From Rhodobacter sp. (GTDB lineage Bacteria > Pseudomonadota > Alphaproteobacteria > Rhodobacterales > Rhodobacteraceae): a stretch of DNA of 64,000 nucleotides. Made by a program: the position numbers and the translations under genes. Numbering within the stretch: the first letter of the stretch is position 1; each line of letters starts with the position of its first letter. Below are positions 55,342 to 64,000 of this stretch, in pieces. Under the pieces are notes generated by a model. It saw nothing but the letters and a program-made list of their open reading frames with translations. It searched no databases and was not told the DNA's origin. The stretch covers positions 1-64,000 of the forward strand of contig JADCEN010000013.1 in the NCBI GenBank assembly GCA_020250175.1. Direction: 5' to 3'.

Positions 55342-56985
55342 TTACATGCCCAGCGACGCCTTGTAGAGCGCGATCTGGCTGTCCCGGCCGATCTGGTCGG
55401 TGATCTTTTCCCAGGCCGCCGCGATGGCGTCAGCGGTTTCCTGCGCGGTCTTGTAGGTGCCGGCATAGCCCTTGGCCAACTCATCCTCGGCGACCGAATA
55501 GTACTGGAAGATGCCGGGGATGCGCGGCTCGATGGCGGCGTTCGGATGGTTGTAGCTGTCGGCGTTGGACCCGAGGTAATCCTCGACAAAGGCCCGGTCG
55601 TAGCCCGCAGCTTCCCATTCGTCATAGTTGAAGTGGGAATTGCGGTAGGGCTGGAAGCCCGACGGATAGGCGGCGGTCCACAGCGACAGGTCCTTGCCGC
55701 CCAGATGGGCCGCGGCGGACCAGGCTGCCTTGCGCTTTTTCTCGTCGCCCGACACGCGGTTGGTCACATAGATGCCCCAGCCGATATAGGCCATCACGGG
55801 GGCTTCGTTATAGGTGTCTTCCCAGGCCGAGGTCTTGGAGTTGTAGACGCGGTCTGACCCCGGGTTGATCCCGAAGCCGACGACTTCGCCCACCACCGAG
55901 CCGTCCGAGGTGCGCGCCGACGAGCCGACATCCCCCCACCACATCAGCATCGAACCGGTTCCGGCCAGGAACTGGCTGAAGGCCGTGGTGCCGGGATCGG
56001 CGTTGATCTGGTCGGCAGGGTAGGCACCTGGCGTTGCGATCAGGTCCATCACGTCCTGGATCGCCTGCACCCAGGCCGGGTTGTTGACGCGCGGCTTCAT
56101 GGTGTCGGGATCAAACAGCCAGGCCGGATCGCCCGGATGCTTGGCATAGGCGGCAGCACGGTTTTCGACAAAGTAGAAGCCGAAGCCGCCCCAGCCCTTG
56201 AGCGGATCAAGATAGCCGTATGCCGGGCCGCCCGTCAGCGGATCGACCTGGCCGACAATGGCCTTCGTCGTGGCATTGACCTGCTGCCAGGTCTTGGGCA
56301 CTTCGGCCCCGCCGATGGCACCTTCGCCGAAGTAATCGGTGCGATACGCGAAGGTATGGCAATCGCCGTCGATGTTGATGCGGTAGGTCTTGCCTTCCCA
56401 GGTGCCGACGGGGGGCTTGAGGTAGCCCACCAGGTCATCGGCATCGATCTGCGCCTTTACCCAGTCTGGCATCTCGTCCAGCATGCCCTTGGAGGCGGTG
56501 TCGCCTTCGAAGGGGGCACCCATTTCGATGATGTCGAAGTCAACGGTGCCGGTCGCGATGGACTGCTGCAGGCGCGGGTTGTAATCGGCCTGGGCCAGAT
56601 CGATCCAGTTGATCTTGGCACCGGTATAGGCTTCCCACGGTTTCAGGAAGCCGCGGAACAGGAAGTTGTGCAGGTTCTGGTTGTTCAGGCCCAGGAAGGT
56701 CAGTTCCACACCGGCAAACTCACCTTCGGCGACATTCGCCTTGGTGGCACCCAGGGTCAGCTCGCCAACCTTCTGCCAATCGGCATCGGTGGGGGACCCC
56801 ATGCCGACACCCGGAATCTTCAGGATTTGCGCGCGGATGTCATCCTGCGCGAAGACCGGGCGCGCACCGGCACCCAGGCCAAGGCCGCCCAGGGCCGCAA
56901 GGCCGCCGACGCCGGCCGCGCCCTTCAGAAGCCCCCGGCGGGTCATCGCCGACCGCGCGGCGATGTTGTAGTGTTCCACTTTCAT
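55342..56985 (-). CDS. ABC transporter substrate-binding protein, Tat-exported
   Basis: A 547-residue periplasmic solute-binding protein of the family 1 type. The N-terminus contains a twin-arginine signal (MTRRGLLKGAAGVGG, residues 14-28) with cleavage probably after VFAQ near residue 47; there is no lipobox. Typical segments include FDIIEMGAPFEGD near 150 and the hinge-like MLMWWGDVGSSA near 355. TGGGAGGT precedes the ATG. It is convergent with the puc operon and diverges from the ATPase gene. Ligand unknown, probably a sugar. Confidence 0.9.
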   Translation of the reverse strand: MKVEHYNIAARSAMTRRGLLKGAAGVGGLAALGGLGLGAGARPVFAQDDIRAQILKIPGVGMGSPTDADWQKVGELTLGATKANVAEGEFAGVELTFLGLNNQNLHNFLFRGFLKPWEAYTGAKINWIDLAQADYNPRLQQSIATGTVDFDIIEMGAPFEGDTASKGMLDEMPDWVKAQIDADDLVGYLKPPVGTWEGKTYRINIDGDCHTFAYRTDYFGEGAIGGAEVPKTWQQVNATTKAIVGQVDPLTGGPAYGYLDPLKGWGGFGFYFVENRAAAYAKHPGDPAWLFDPDTMKPRVNNPAWVQAIQDVMDLIATPGAYPADQINADPGTTAFSQFLAGTGSMLMWWGDVGSSARTSDGSVVGEVVGFGINPGSDRVYNSKTSAWEDTYNEAPVMAYIGWGIYVTNRVSGDEKKRKAAWSAAAHLGGKDLSLWTAAYPSGFQPYRNSHFNYDEWEAAGYDRAFVEDYLGSNADSYNHPNAAIEPRIPGIFQYYSVAEDELAKGYAGTYKTAQETADAIAAAWEKITDQIGRDSQIALYKASLGM

Positions 56986-57144
56986 AAGTGACCTCCCATT
57001 TTGTCACGCAAGTGTGCCGGCAAACGGTGCCGCGGCCAGCCGCCCCTTCGGAGTCTTTCCCCTGGCCATGCTCCGCCCGTTCCGGGCCCGGCCAGTGCCG
57101 GACATGCGCAGACCTTTTCAGCCTTGTCGGGGCAAGTCAAGCAT

Positions 57145-57156
57145 CTAACATGTTAG
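57145..57156. promoter_or_regulatory. Palindromic operator between binding-protein and ATPase genes
   Basis: CTAACATGTTAG, identical to the core at 52075-52086. A possible plus-strand promoter (TTGTCG at 57124, TAACAT at 57146, 16-bp spacing) would overlap it, and TTGACT on the minus strand (57135-57140) could be a -35 for the binding-protein gene. Its position between divergent genes allows control of both directions by one regulator. Confidence 0.75.
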
Positions 57157-57228
57157 TATGCCCGGATGGTGGACAGGCGGGATCGGCTGGGTTAGGCATG
57201 ATGCGCAACAAAACCCGGCGGGGACCCG

Positions 57229-58293
57229 ATGGCCCAAGTTACGATCCGCGACCTGCGCAAAGCCTATGGTGCCATGGACGTGCTGCATGGCGTGAACGCA
57301 GAGATCGGGAACGGGCAGTTCGTGGTGCTGGTCGGGCCGTCCGGCTGCGGGAAATCGACGCTTCTGCGCATGATTGCCGGACTGGAAAGCATCACCTCGG
57401 GGACGATCCGCATTGGCGAGCGGGTGGTCAACAACCTGCCGCCCTCCGAGCGGGACATAGCCATGGTGTTCCAGAACTACGCGCTTTACCCCCACAAGAC
57501 CGTGGCCGCGAACATGGGTTTTCCCCTGAAGATGCAGGGCATGGACAAGGCGCAGATCGCCGCCAAGGTGGATCGCGCGGCAGAAATCCTGGGGCTGAAA
57601 CCCTATCTTGCGCGCTATCCGCGCGAACTTTCGGGCGGGCAGCGCCAGCGCGTGGCAATGGGCCGCGCGATTGTGCGCGATCCGCAGGTGTTTCTGTTCG
57701 ACGAGCCGCTGTCGAACCTGGATGCCAAGCTGCGGGTCCAGATGCGGTCCGAGATTCGCGAATTGCACCAGCGGCTGGGCACGACCACAATCTATGTGAC
57801 GCATGACCAGATCGAGGCGATGACCATGGCCGACCGCATTGTGGTGATGCGCGACGGCCGCATCGCCCAGGTGGGGGCTCCGCTGGAGTTGTATGACAGG
57901 CCGGCCAATGTCTTTGTCGCGGGTTTCATCGGATCACCGGCGATGAACCTGCTGCCGGGCGTGGTGCGCCACGGGGCGGGTGGTCCGGCGGTCATGGTGG
58001 ACGGGGCCAGCCTGCCCGTGCCGGACCGGCCGGGCCTGGACGAGGGGCGCAAGGTGGTCTTCGGCATCCGCCCCGAACATCTGGACCTGACCGGGGACGG
58101 GGGCCTGCAGGCGCGCGTCGTGGTGGTGGAGCCGACGGGTTCGGAAACCCATGTGGTGCTGCGCATCGCCGAGCGGGACCTGACGGCGGTCTTCCGCGAA
58201 CGGCACGCCTTCACGCCGGGGCAACAGGTGCATCTGACACCGCAGCCCGGGCTGATCCACCTTTTTGTCGCCGACAGCGGAGAGCGCCTGTGA
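57229..58293 (+). CDS. Carbohydrate ABC transporter ATPase (UgpC/MalK type)
   Basis: A 354-residue ATPase: Walker A GPSGCGKSTLLRMIAGLE near residue 37, signature LSGGQRQRVAMGRAIVR near 134, Walker B VFLFDEPLSNLDAKLR near 154, and a C-terminal TOBE/MOP regulatory domain from about residue 240. It should energise the permease pair at 50033-52073 with the binding protein at 55342. It heads a plus-strand operon with SGNH hydrolase, mutarotase and ribokinase genes. Confidence 0.94.
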   Translation: MAQVTIRDLRKAYGAMDVLHGVNAEIGNGQFVVLVGPSGCGKSTLLRMIAGLESITSGTIRIGERVVNNLPPSERDIAMVFQNYALYPHKTVAANMGFPLKMQGMDKAQIAAKVDRAAEILGLKPYLARYPRELSGGQRQRVAMGRAIVRDPQVFLFDEPLSNLDAKLRVQMRSEIRELHQRLGTTTIYVTHDQIEAMTMADRIVVMRDGRIAQVGAPLELYDRPANVFVAGFIGSPAMNLLPGVVRHGAGGPAVMVDGASLPVPDRPGLDEGRKVVFGIRPEHLDLTGDGGLQARVVVVEPTGSETHVVLRIAERDLTAVFRERHAFTPGQQVHLTPQPGLIHLFVADSGERL

Positions 58294-58934
58294 TGACCCG
58301 CACGATCCTGTGCTACGGCGATTCCAACACGCATGGCACCATGCCGATGCCCGATCTGGACGCGATGGGGCGCTTTGGGCGGCATGTGCGCTGGACCGGA
58401 CAGCTTGCAGCCCTGCTGCCGGGCTGGCAGGTGATCGAAGAGGGTCTTCCAGGCCGCACCACGGTGCATGACGACCCGATCGAGGGGGCGTATCGCAACG
58501 GTCTGGCCGTGCTGCCGGCCATTCTGGAAAGCCACCGCCCGATTGATGTGGTGATCCTGATGCTGGGCACCAATGACCTTAAGCAGCGGTTTTCGGTGAC
58601 TGCGCTGGACATCGCCCTGTCGCTGCAAAAGCTGGTGCTGGCGATCCGCGCCTCGGGGTGCGGACCGCAGGGCAGGGCGCCCGGCGTGATCCTTGTGGCC
58701 CCGCCGCCGATCCTGGAAGTGCAGGATCTGGGTGCGATGTTTGCGGGCGGCGAGGCGAAATCGCACGAGCTGGGCCCCAGGCTGGCGGCGCTGGCGCGGG
58801 GGCTCGGGGTGCCTTTCATCGACGCGGGGGCGCTGATCGGCGTTTCCGAAATCGACGGCATCCATTATGACGAACCGGCCATGGCGGCACTGGCGCAGGC
58901 CTTTGCCCAGGCCGTGACAGACCATTTCAACTGA
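58293..58934 (+). CDS. SGNH/GDSL-family hydrolase
   Basis: A ~213-residue cytoplasmic esterase-like protein with the SGNH blocks: nucleophile Ser in CYGDSNTHG (residue ~10), the Asn in LMLGTNDLKQRF near 94 and the Asp/His pair in ISEIDG-type DGIHYDEPAM near 192. Members act as arylesterases or carbohydrate deacetylases. Its ATG overlaps the ATPase stop (TGATG). In this sugar locus it may deacylate an imported sugar ester; that is inference. Confidence 0.85.
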   Translation: MTRTILCYGDSNTHGTMPMPDLDAMGRFGRHVRWTGQLAALLPGWQVIEEGLPGRTTVHDDPIEGAYRNGLAVLPAILESHRPIDVVILMLGTNDLKQRFSVTALDIALSLQKLVLAIRASGCGPQGRAPGVILVAPPPILEVQDLGAMFAGGEAKSHELGPRLAALARGLGVPFIDAGALIGVSEIDGIHYDEPAMAALAQAFAQAVTDHFN

Positions 58935-58956
58935 TCGCTGCGGGGAAGGGACCGGG

Positions 58957-59409
58957 ATGCTCAAGGGGATAGACCACCGTCTGAATGCCGAGGTGCTGCA
59001 CACGCTGCGCGCCATGGGGCATGGCGATACGCTGGTGATTGCGGATACCAATTTCCCGTCCGACAGCATTGCGCGCAGCACTGTGGTAGGGTCGCTTCTG
59101 CGGATGGAGAATCTCAGCTGTGCCGATGCCGTGCAGGCAGTGCTTTCGGTGCTGCCGCTGGATACCTTTGTCGCCGATTTTGCCGGACGCATGGAAGTGG
59201 TGGGCGACCCCGATCAGGTGCCGGTCGTGCAGGCCGAGGTCCAGGCCCAGATCGACCGCGCCGAAGGCCGGCCGCGCCCGATGATCGGGATCGAACGCTT
59301 TGCCTTCTATGACGAGGCGCGCAAGGCCTATGCCGTGATCCAGACCGGCGAGCGGCGGTTTTACGGCTGCTTCATCTTCCGCAAGGGCGTGATCCCGCCG
59401 GAGGCATGA
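58957..59409 (+). CDS. FucU/RbsD-family sugar mutarotase
   Basis: A 150-residue protein interconverting anomers or pyran/furan forms of sugars (fucose or ribose in characterised members). MLKGIDHRLNAEVLHTLRAMGHGD gives the conserved His and Asp near residues 20-25 and DTNFPSDS follows; the C-terminal YAVIQTGERRFYGCF is typical. It precedes ribokinase with a four-base overlap (ATGA), like an rbsD-rbsK pair. A truncated relative lies at 49507-50016. Confidence 0.9.
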   Translation: MLKGIDHRLNAEVLHTLRAMGHGDTLVIADTNFPSDSIARSTVVGSLLRMENLSCADAVQAVLSVLPLDTFVADFAGRMEVVGDPDQVPVVQAEVQAQIDRAEGRPRPMIGIERFAFYDEARKAYAVIQTGERRFYGCFIFRKGVIPPEA

Positions 59410-60332
59410 CGATGGGCCGCGTTGTTGTGCTGGGCGTCTTTGTGGCCGATACCGCCTACCGCGCGGACCGGCAGCCGAAGCTGGGCGAAACCGTGCTGGG
59501 GCAGTCCTTTGCCCTGGGGCCGGGTGGCAAGGGGTCCAATCAGGCGGTGGCGGCGGCGCGGGCCGGGGCCGAAACCCACATGATCACCCGGCTGGCGGGC
59601 GACCCCTTCGGCGACATGGCGCTGGGTACCTGGGCCACAGCGGGGGTCATACCGGCGGTGACCCATGTTGATCAGGGCTATACCGGCGCGGCCTATATCT
59701 TTGTCGAGGCGGCGACGGGCAACAATGCCATCATCGTCTGCCCCGGGGTTGCGGGCGACATTTCGGTGGCGGACATCGAGGCGCGGGCGGCGCTGATCGG
59801 CGGGGCTGCGGTGTTCGTGACCCAATTGGAACAGCCGGTTCCTGCGGCGATGCGGGCACTGGCGATTGCGCGGGCAGGGGGGGCGATCACGGTGCTCAAT
59901 CCCGCCCCTGCGGCCCCGCTTCCCGATGGGATGCTGGCCTTGTGTGATTACGTCACCCCGAACGAGTCCGAGGCCGAGGCGCTGACCGGTCTGCCGGTTG
60001 GCACACCGCAAGAGGCGCTGGCAGCAGCACAGGCGCTGCGCGCCGCCGGTGCCAGGGCTGCGGTGATCACATTGGGCGCACAGGGCGCTTTGTTCCATGA
60101 TGGGACGCGCACGGTCCATGTACCAGCCTTCAGCGCAGGCCCGGTGGTGGAAACCACGGGGGCCGGCGATGCCTTCAACGGCGGCTTTGCCGCAGCACTG
60201 TCGCGCGGAATGGACCCGGTCGATTCGGTGCGCTTCGGGTCAGCCACCGCCGGCATTTCAGTGACACGTCCCGGAACAGCGCCCGCCATGCCGTCGCGCA
60301 GTGAAATCGAGGCGCTGCTGGCGAAAGGGTAA
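59406..60332 (+). CDS. rbsK: Ribokinase / PfkB-family sugar kinase
   Basis: Phosphorylates ribose or a related sugar after import and mutarotation. The 308-residue PfkB-family protein shows GPGGKGSNQAVAAARAGA near residue 38, TPNESEAEALTG near 180 and the catalytic anion-hole motif ETTGAGDAFNGGFAAAL near 251. It ends the sugar operon and is followed by a hairpin terminator; the next gene, rpe, is a pentose phosphate enzyme. Confidence 0.9.
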   Translation: MTMGRVVVLGVFVADTAYRADRQPKLGETVLGQSFALGPGGKGSNQAVAAARAGAETHMITRLAGDPFGDMALGTWATAGVIPAVTHVDQGYTGAAYIFVEAATGNNAIIVCPGVAGDISVADIEARAALIGGAAVFVTQLEQPVPAAMRALAIARAGGAITVLNPAPAAPLPDGMLALCDYVTPNESEAEALTGLPVGTPQEALAAAQALRAAGARAAVITLGAQGALFHDGTRTVHVPAFSAGPVVETTGAGDAFNGGFAAALSRGMDPVDSVRFGSATAGISVTRPGTAPAMPSRSEIEALLAKG

Positions 60333-60333
60333 A

Positions 60334-60357
60334 GGTGCGGGCCTGAATGCCCGCACC
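60334..60357 (+). terminator. Hairpin terminator after the ribokinase gene
   Basis: A 9-bp perfect stem GGTGCGGGC/GCCCGCACC with a 6-base loop immediately after the rbsK stop. No T-run follows. The 194 bp after it, up to rpe, include an AT-rich patch (TTGGGT at 60373 and TAATTT at 60397, 18-bp spacing) that may be the rpe promoter. Confidence 0.6.
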
Positions 60358-60551
60358 GGGATCGGCCGCTCCTTGGGTCCGATAATCAGTATTATGTAAT
60401 TTCTATACTTGGGTTGCCAGGCCGGAACCTGCCTGTTCCCTCTGCCTGCCGCGATGCGCCGATCGAACGGTTCCGGTTTCCGCGCATGTTCCGGCTGGAT
60501 AGACAGGCACATCCTGCGCTAGGACAGCACACGACTTGCCAGAGGTTTCCC

Positions 60552-61244
60552 ATGTCCGCCCCCAGACCGATCCTGATCGCCCCATCCATTCTGGCGGCTG
60601 ATTTCGCCAATTTCGGTGCCGAATGCCGTGCGGTCGGGGATCAGGGCGCGGATTGGGTGCATGTCGATGTGATGGACGGGCATTTCGTGCCGAACATCAC
60701 CTTTGGGCCAGCCACCTGCGCGGCCCTGCGCCCGCATATCCGGGGCGTGATGGATGTGCATCTGATGATCGCCCCCGTGGACGGGTTTCTCGAACCCTTT
60801 GCCAGGGCCGGTGCCGATGTGCTGACCGTGCACCCGGAAGCCAACCCGCATATTCACCGCAGCCTGCAAACCATTCGCACCCTTGGTAAAAAAGCCGGAC
60901 TGGCCCTGAACCCCGGAACCGGGCTTGACGCTGTGGAACAGGTTCTGGACCTGCTGGACGTGATCTGTGTGATGACGGTAAACCCCGGCTTCGGCGGGCA
61001 AAGCTTCATCGCGTCGCAGGTGGACAAGGTGCGCAAGCTGCGCGCGCTGATCGGTGCGCGCCCGATCCTGATCGAGGTTGACGGCGGTATCACGGTTGAG
61101 ACGGCCCCGCTGGTGGTCGCCGCCGGGGCGGATGTTCTGGTGGCGGGATCGGCGGTGTTCAAGGGCGGGTCGGCGGACCGGCCGCAGGCCTATGGCCACA
61201 ACATCGCGGCAATCCGGGCCGCGGCCCTGGCCGCGCTGGTCTGA
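60552..61244 (+). CDS. rpe: Ribulose-phosphate 3-epimerase
   Basis: Interconverts ribulose 5-phosphate and xylulose 5-phosphate in the pentose phosphate and Calvin cycles. The 230-residue TIM barrel shows APSILAADFANFG near residue 10, WVHVDVMDGHFVPNITFGP near 35 with metal ligands, HPEAN near 96, MTVNPGFGGQSFI near 140 and VDGGI near 175. ATG 60552 begins the conserved region. No Calvin-cycle genes are adjacent. Confidence 0.96.
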   Translation: MSAPRPILIAPSILAADFANFGAECRAVGDQGADWVHVDVMDGHFVPNITFGPATCAALRPHIRGVMDVHLMIAPVDGFLEPFARAGADVLTVHPEANPHIHRSLQTIRTLGKKAGLALNPGTGLDAVEQVLDLLDVICVMTVNPGFGGQSFIASQVDKVRKLRALIGARPILIEVDGGITVETAPLVVAAGADVLVAGSAVFKGGSADRPQAYGHNIAAIRAAALAALV

Positions 61245-61328
61245 CCGCCCTGCCCTGCGTCTGCCGCACCGTGCAATCGGGGCGGACATCCCCTATATGA
61301 AAGGAACCGCCCGGCGATGGAGGATAAC

Positions 61329-62204
61329 ATGGCAGATGGGCCCCATGCAGACGTGCGCGCCTTCTTTGACGAAGCGACCAGTACGGTGTCCTATGTGGTC
61401 AAGGATCCGGCAAGCGCCTCTTGCGCGGTGATCGATTCGGTTCTGGATTTCGACTATGCCTCGGGGCGTACCGATACGCGCTCCGCCGATGCGGTCATCG
61501 CCGATGTGACGGCGCGCGGATTGCAGGTGGACTGGGTGCTGGAAACCCATGTCCATGCCGATCACCTCAGCGCGGCCCCCTATATCCAGCAACGGGTCGG
61601 CGGCCGGATCGGCATCGGCGAAAAGATTACGGTCGTTCAGGATACCTTCGGAAAGGTATTCAACGAAGGCACGGAATTTCAGCGCGACGGATCGCAGTTC
61701 GACCGGCTTTTCAAGGATGGCGACAGTTTTTCCGTGGGCGGGCTGACAGCGCAGGTGATGCATACGCCCGGCCATACCCCGGCCTGCCTGACCTATGTGA
61801 TCGGGGATGCGGCCTTTGTCGGCGATACGATGTTCATGCCCGACTATGGCACGGCCCGCTGCGATTTTCCGGGCGGCTCGGCAGAGGCGCTGTACGGCTC
61901 GATCCAGCGCATCCTGGCCCTGCCGGCCGAAACGCGGATTTTCGTGGGCCATGATTACAAGGCACCGGGCCGCGAAGACTATGCCTGGGAAACCACGGTG
62001 GGTGCGCAACGGGCGCTGAACGTGCATGTCGGTGCCGGGCGGGACCGCGACAGTTTCGTGGCCCTGCGCCAGGCGCGCGACCGCACCCTGGGCATGCCCC
62101 GCCTGATCATCCCCTCGTTGCAGGTGAACATGCGCGCCGGGCAGATGCCGCCTGCGGATGACAGCGGCAAGACCTTTCTCAAGGTGCCGGTGAACGGGCT
62201 TTAG
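61329..62204 (+). CDS. Metallo-beta-lactamase-fold hydrolase (persulfide dioxygenase/Blh-like)
   Basis: A 291-residue MBL-fold protein with the metal motif ETHVHADHLSAAPYI near residue 74, HTPGHTPACLTYV near 145, VGDTMFMPDYGTARCDFPGG near 167 and VGHDY near 210. This pattern resembles glyoxalase II-like persulfide dioxygenases (ETHE1/SdoA/Blh). ATG 61329 is chosen over 61317 because GGAGG lies just before it. It converges with the FAD oxidoreductase, the coding regions overlapping by four bases at their ends. Confidence 0.87.
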   Translation: MADGPHADVRAFFDEATSTVSYVVKDPASASCAVIDSVLDFDYASGRTDTRSADAVIADVTARGLQVDWVLETHVHADHLSAAPYIQQRVGGRIGIGEKITVVQDTFGKVFNEGTEFQRDGSQFDRLFKDGDSFSVGGLTAQVMHTPGHTPACLTYVIGDAAFVGDTMFMPDYGTARCDFPGGSAEALYGSIQRILALPAETRIFVGHDYKAPGREDYAWETTVGAQRALNVHVGAGRDRDSFVALRQARDRTLGMPRLIIPSLQVNMRAGQMPPADDSGKTFLKVPVNGL

Positions 62205-63379
62205 ACAACCGCCCGTTCACGGAACGGCGCGCCGGACAGCACACGTGCAACAGAAAGGTCTGACAGATCAAGGCTCTGCCAGGCATTTGTCAGAATCTGC
62301 TCGGCCACCCCGCGCCCGACCGCCGGCGATTGCTGCAACCCATGCCCCGAGAAGCCGTTGATCAGGTGCAGGTTCGGCACCTCGGGGTGCGGACCCAGAA
62401 TTGCGTTCTGGTCCAGCCTGTTATAGGCGTAATGCCCCACCCAGTGACGCACGACCTTCACCGCATCAAAGCCCGGCGCACGGGCATGGAGTTGCGGCCA
62501 GATCACCTCGTCAAAGAGATGAAGATCCGGCTCGAAGTCATTGGTATCACAAGGACCATCCATCTGCGGCACTGTGGCGGTGATCCAGTGGCGGTCTTCG
62601 GGGCGCAGGTAAAAGCCCAGATCGACCAGAAGGGGCGCGTCCGGATGGCGGGCATTGGGCGCATCGATCACGAAGACGGTGCGCTTGCGCGGCTCCACCG
62701 GCAGGTCCAGCCCGGCCATGCGGCAGATCACGGCGGCGCGGGTTCCGGCGGCGTTCACCGCCGCGCCGCAGGCGACGGGCCCCGCCTTTTCAAGCAGCAC
62801 ATCGGTCACGCGGCCGCCAGAAACCCCGAGGCCGGTCACCCGGTCGCTTACAAACCGGGCACCCTGCGCTTTTGCAGCCGCCCGGAAGCCATTGAGAAGG
62901 CCCATGTTATCGAACCAGCCTTCGTCGCGCGGGCCAAAACTGCCCGCCATCAGGTCTTCGGTTGAAAGCCAGGGGAAACGGGCGGTGATCTGTGCGGGGG
63001 TCCAGACCTCGGTCGCGGCACCGCAACTGCGCTGCATCGCCGCCACCTCGGCCAGGGTTGCGGCCCCTGCGGCAGTGGAGGTGAGGAAGAGATAGCCGTT
63101 CTCCTTCAGCCCCAGCGAGGCAATGCCGACATCCACGCCCAGACTTTGCTGGAAGTTGCGGATGAAGCCGATCCCGAAGCGCGAGATCTCGACGTTCACC
63201 TTGGTAGTGAACTGCTGTCGGATCGAGGCCACCGACAGCGCGGTGGATGACCGGGCAAAGGTCGGGTCCTGTTCGGCAACCAGAACGGACAGGCCAGGCT
63301 GCATCCGCGTCAGCCAATAGGCGACCGAACAGCCCATGACCGCACCGCCGATCACCACCACGTCCCACGACCCTGTCAT
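62201..63379 (-). CDS. FAD-dependent oxidoreductase (DAO family)
   Basis: A 392-residue flavoprotein of the glycine/D-amino acid oxidase family. The FAD dinucleotide motif VVVIGGAVMGCSVAYWL is at residues 7-23, followed by a DAO substrate domain and HLINGFSGHGLQQSP near residue 345 at the FAD C-terminal contact. No GcvT domain is attached, unlike the two large dehydrogenases earlier in the window. The substrate is probably an amino acid or secondary amine. Stand-alone, convergent with the MBL-fold gene. Confidence 0.88.
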   Translation of the reverse strand: MTGSWDVVVIGGAVMGCSVAYWLTRMQPGLSVLVAEQDPTFARSSTALSVASIRQQFTTKVNVEISRFGIGFIRNFQQSLGVDVGIASLGLKENGYLFLTSTAAGAATLAEVAAMQRSCGAATEVWTPAQITARFPWLSTEDLMAGSFGPRDEGWFDNMGLLNGFRAAAKAQGARFVSDRVTGLGVSGGRVTDVLLEKAGPVACGAAVNAAGTRAAVICRMAGLDLPVEPRKRTVFVIDAPNARHPDAPLLVDLGFYLRPEDRHWITATVPQMDGPCDTNDFEPDLHLFDEVIWPQLHARAPGFDAVKVVRHWVGHYAYNRLDQNAILGPHPEVPNLHLINGFSGHGLQQSPAVGRGVAEQILTNAWQSLDLSDLSVARVLSGAPFRERAVV

Positions 63380-63454
63380 GCACCCCCCTGCCCCCGTGCC
63401 TTGGGTGTTATCGCGGCAAGGACCGAAGGACCAGAGGCACCGTCAGGGCCAGAA

Positions 63455-63486
63455 CGAAAAACGGCGCAGCCCGCAGGGCCGCGCCG
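63455..63486 (-). terminator. Rho-independent terminator after tsf
   Basis: On the minus strand an 11-bp GC stem (CGGCGCGGCCC/GGGCTGCGCCG, one G-T mismatch, 3-base loop) is followed by TTTTTCG. It lies 25 bp after the tsf stop and fits a strong terminator of the ribosomal-factor transcript. Confidence 0.85.
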
Positions 63487-63511
63487 GTTCAGCAGGTTGC
63501 GCGACGGGAAA

Positions 63512-64000
63512 TCAGCGGCCGAGGGTCTTGGCGACTTCGGCGGCGAAATCCTCTTTCTCTTTTTCGATGCCTTCGCCCACCAGCACGCGGGCATAGCCGG
63601 TAATCTCGACCCCGGCCTCCCTGGCGGCCTGTTCGATTGTCAGATCAGGGTTGATCACGAATGCCTGGCCCAGCAGCGTCGATTCCGAGATGAACTTCTT
63701 CATCCGGCCCGGGATGATGTTGTTGTGGATCACCTCATCGGGCTTCGGCCTGGCAGAGGCCGCGTTTTCTTCCAGCGCCTTTTGCGTCTGCACGGTAAGC
63801 TCACGCTCCATCACCGCAGGGTCAAGTGCCGCTTCCGAAAGCGCCAGCGGCGCGGTAGCCGCGATATGCATGGCGAACTGCCGGCCAATGGCCTGCGCCT
63901 TGTCCGCCGGGCCTTTCAGCGCCACCAGGACGCCGATCTTGCCCATGCCTTCTGCGGCGGCGTTGTGCACATAGGACACCACCGTGTCGCCTTCCAGCAC
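63512..64000 (-). CDS. tsf: Elongation factor Ts, C-terminal part
   Basis: Nucleotide exchange factor for EF-Tu. The 162 codons in the window cover the C-terminal part of the dimerisation and core domains: [55 protein letters not shown] and the terminal [13 protein letters not shown]. The frame is open to the window end, so the N-terminal ~130 residues (including the EF-Tu-contacting TDFVA region) lie beyond 64000. rpsB would be expected upstream. Confidence 0.96.
   Translation of the reverse strand: MLEGDTVVSYVHNAAAEGMGKIGVLVALKGPADKAQAIGRQFAMHIAATAPLALSEAALDPAVMERELTVQTQKALEENAASARPKPDEVIHNNIIPGRMKKFISESTLLGQAFVINPDLTIEQAAREAGVEITGYARVLVGEGIEKEKEDFAAEVAKTLGR

Overview
The window is GC-rich chromosomal DNA from an alphaproteobacterium, almost certainly a phototrophic member of the Rhodobacterales (Rhodobacteraceae/Paracoccaceae). 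The main evidence is a puc operon for a peripheral bacteriochlorophyll antenna (52491-55240) preceded by two PpsR/CrtJ boxes, the trpGDC-moaC-moeA-lexA order, and a Rhodobacter-like hut locus. The genus cannot be fixed from the sequence. No rRNA, tRNA, CRISPR array, integrase or complete insertion sequence was found.

Layout. 1-867: tandem array of a ~238-bp hairpin-rich repeat. 1012-5908 (minus): lexA, moeA, moaC, trpC, trpD, trpG. 6014-7239: a decaying exported protein gene. 7240-13821: histidine utilisation (hutU, hutH, hutI diverging from hutF, hutC; no hutG). 13845-26546: a LysR regulator diverging from a catabolic operon with two dimethylglycine-dehydrogenase-like enzymes, a homocysteine S-methyltransferase, an MttB-family methyltransferase, an aldehyde dehydrogenase and accessory oxidoreductases. 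It probably strips methyl groups from a methylated amine. 26590-27977: a lower-GC pair that looks like a MuF-domain effector with a membrane-anchored immunity protein. 28117-41407 (minus): mostly housekeeping genes (yghU, an SDR, purF, cvpA, radA, pqiA-like, an aldo/keto reductase, mlaFE, alr, dnaB, pyrE, pyrC).

41623-48743 (plus): urease genes ureDAB, then a Tat-exported cyclase-family hydrolase and an AhpD/CMD-family protein, then ureC and ureEFG. ureC is bracketed by two inverted copies of a ~190-bp structured element with covarying hairpins. 48802-50016 holds a lone PilS-like pilin gene and a broken fucU/rbsD fragment.

50033-60332: a carbohydrate ABC transporter locus (two permeases, binding protein, ATPase, SGNH hydrolase, FucU/RbsD mutarotase, ribokinase) divided by the puc operon. 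Identical CTAACATGTTAG operators sit on both sides (52075-52086 and 57145-57156), so the two halves are probably still co-regulated. The LH2 alpha subunit has Phe44-Leu45 where B800-850 complexes have two aromatic residues, which predicts a blue-shifted B800-820 antenna. It also has a ~50-residue C-terminal extension.

60552-64000: rpe, a metallo-beta-lactamase-fold hydrolase, an FAD oxidoreductase and the 3' part of tsf, cut by the window end.
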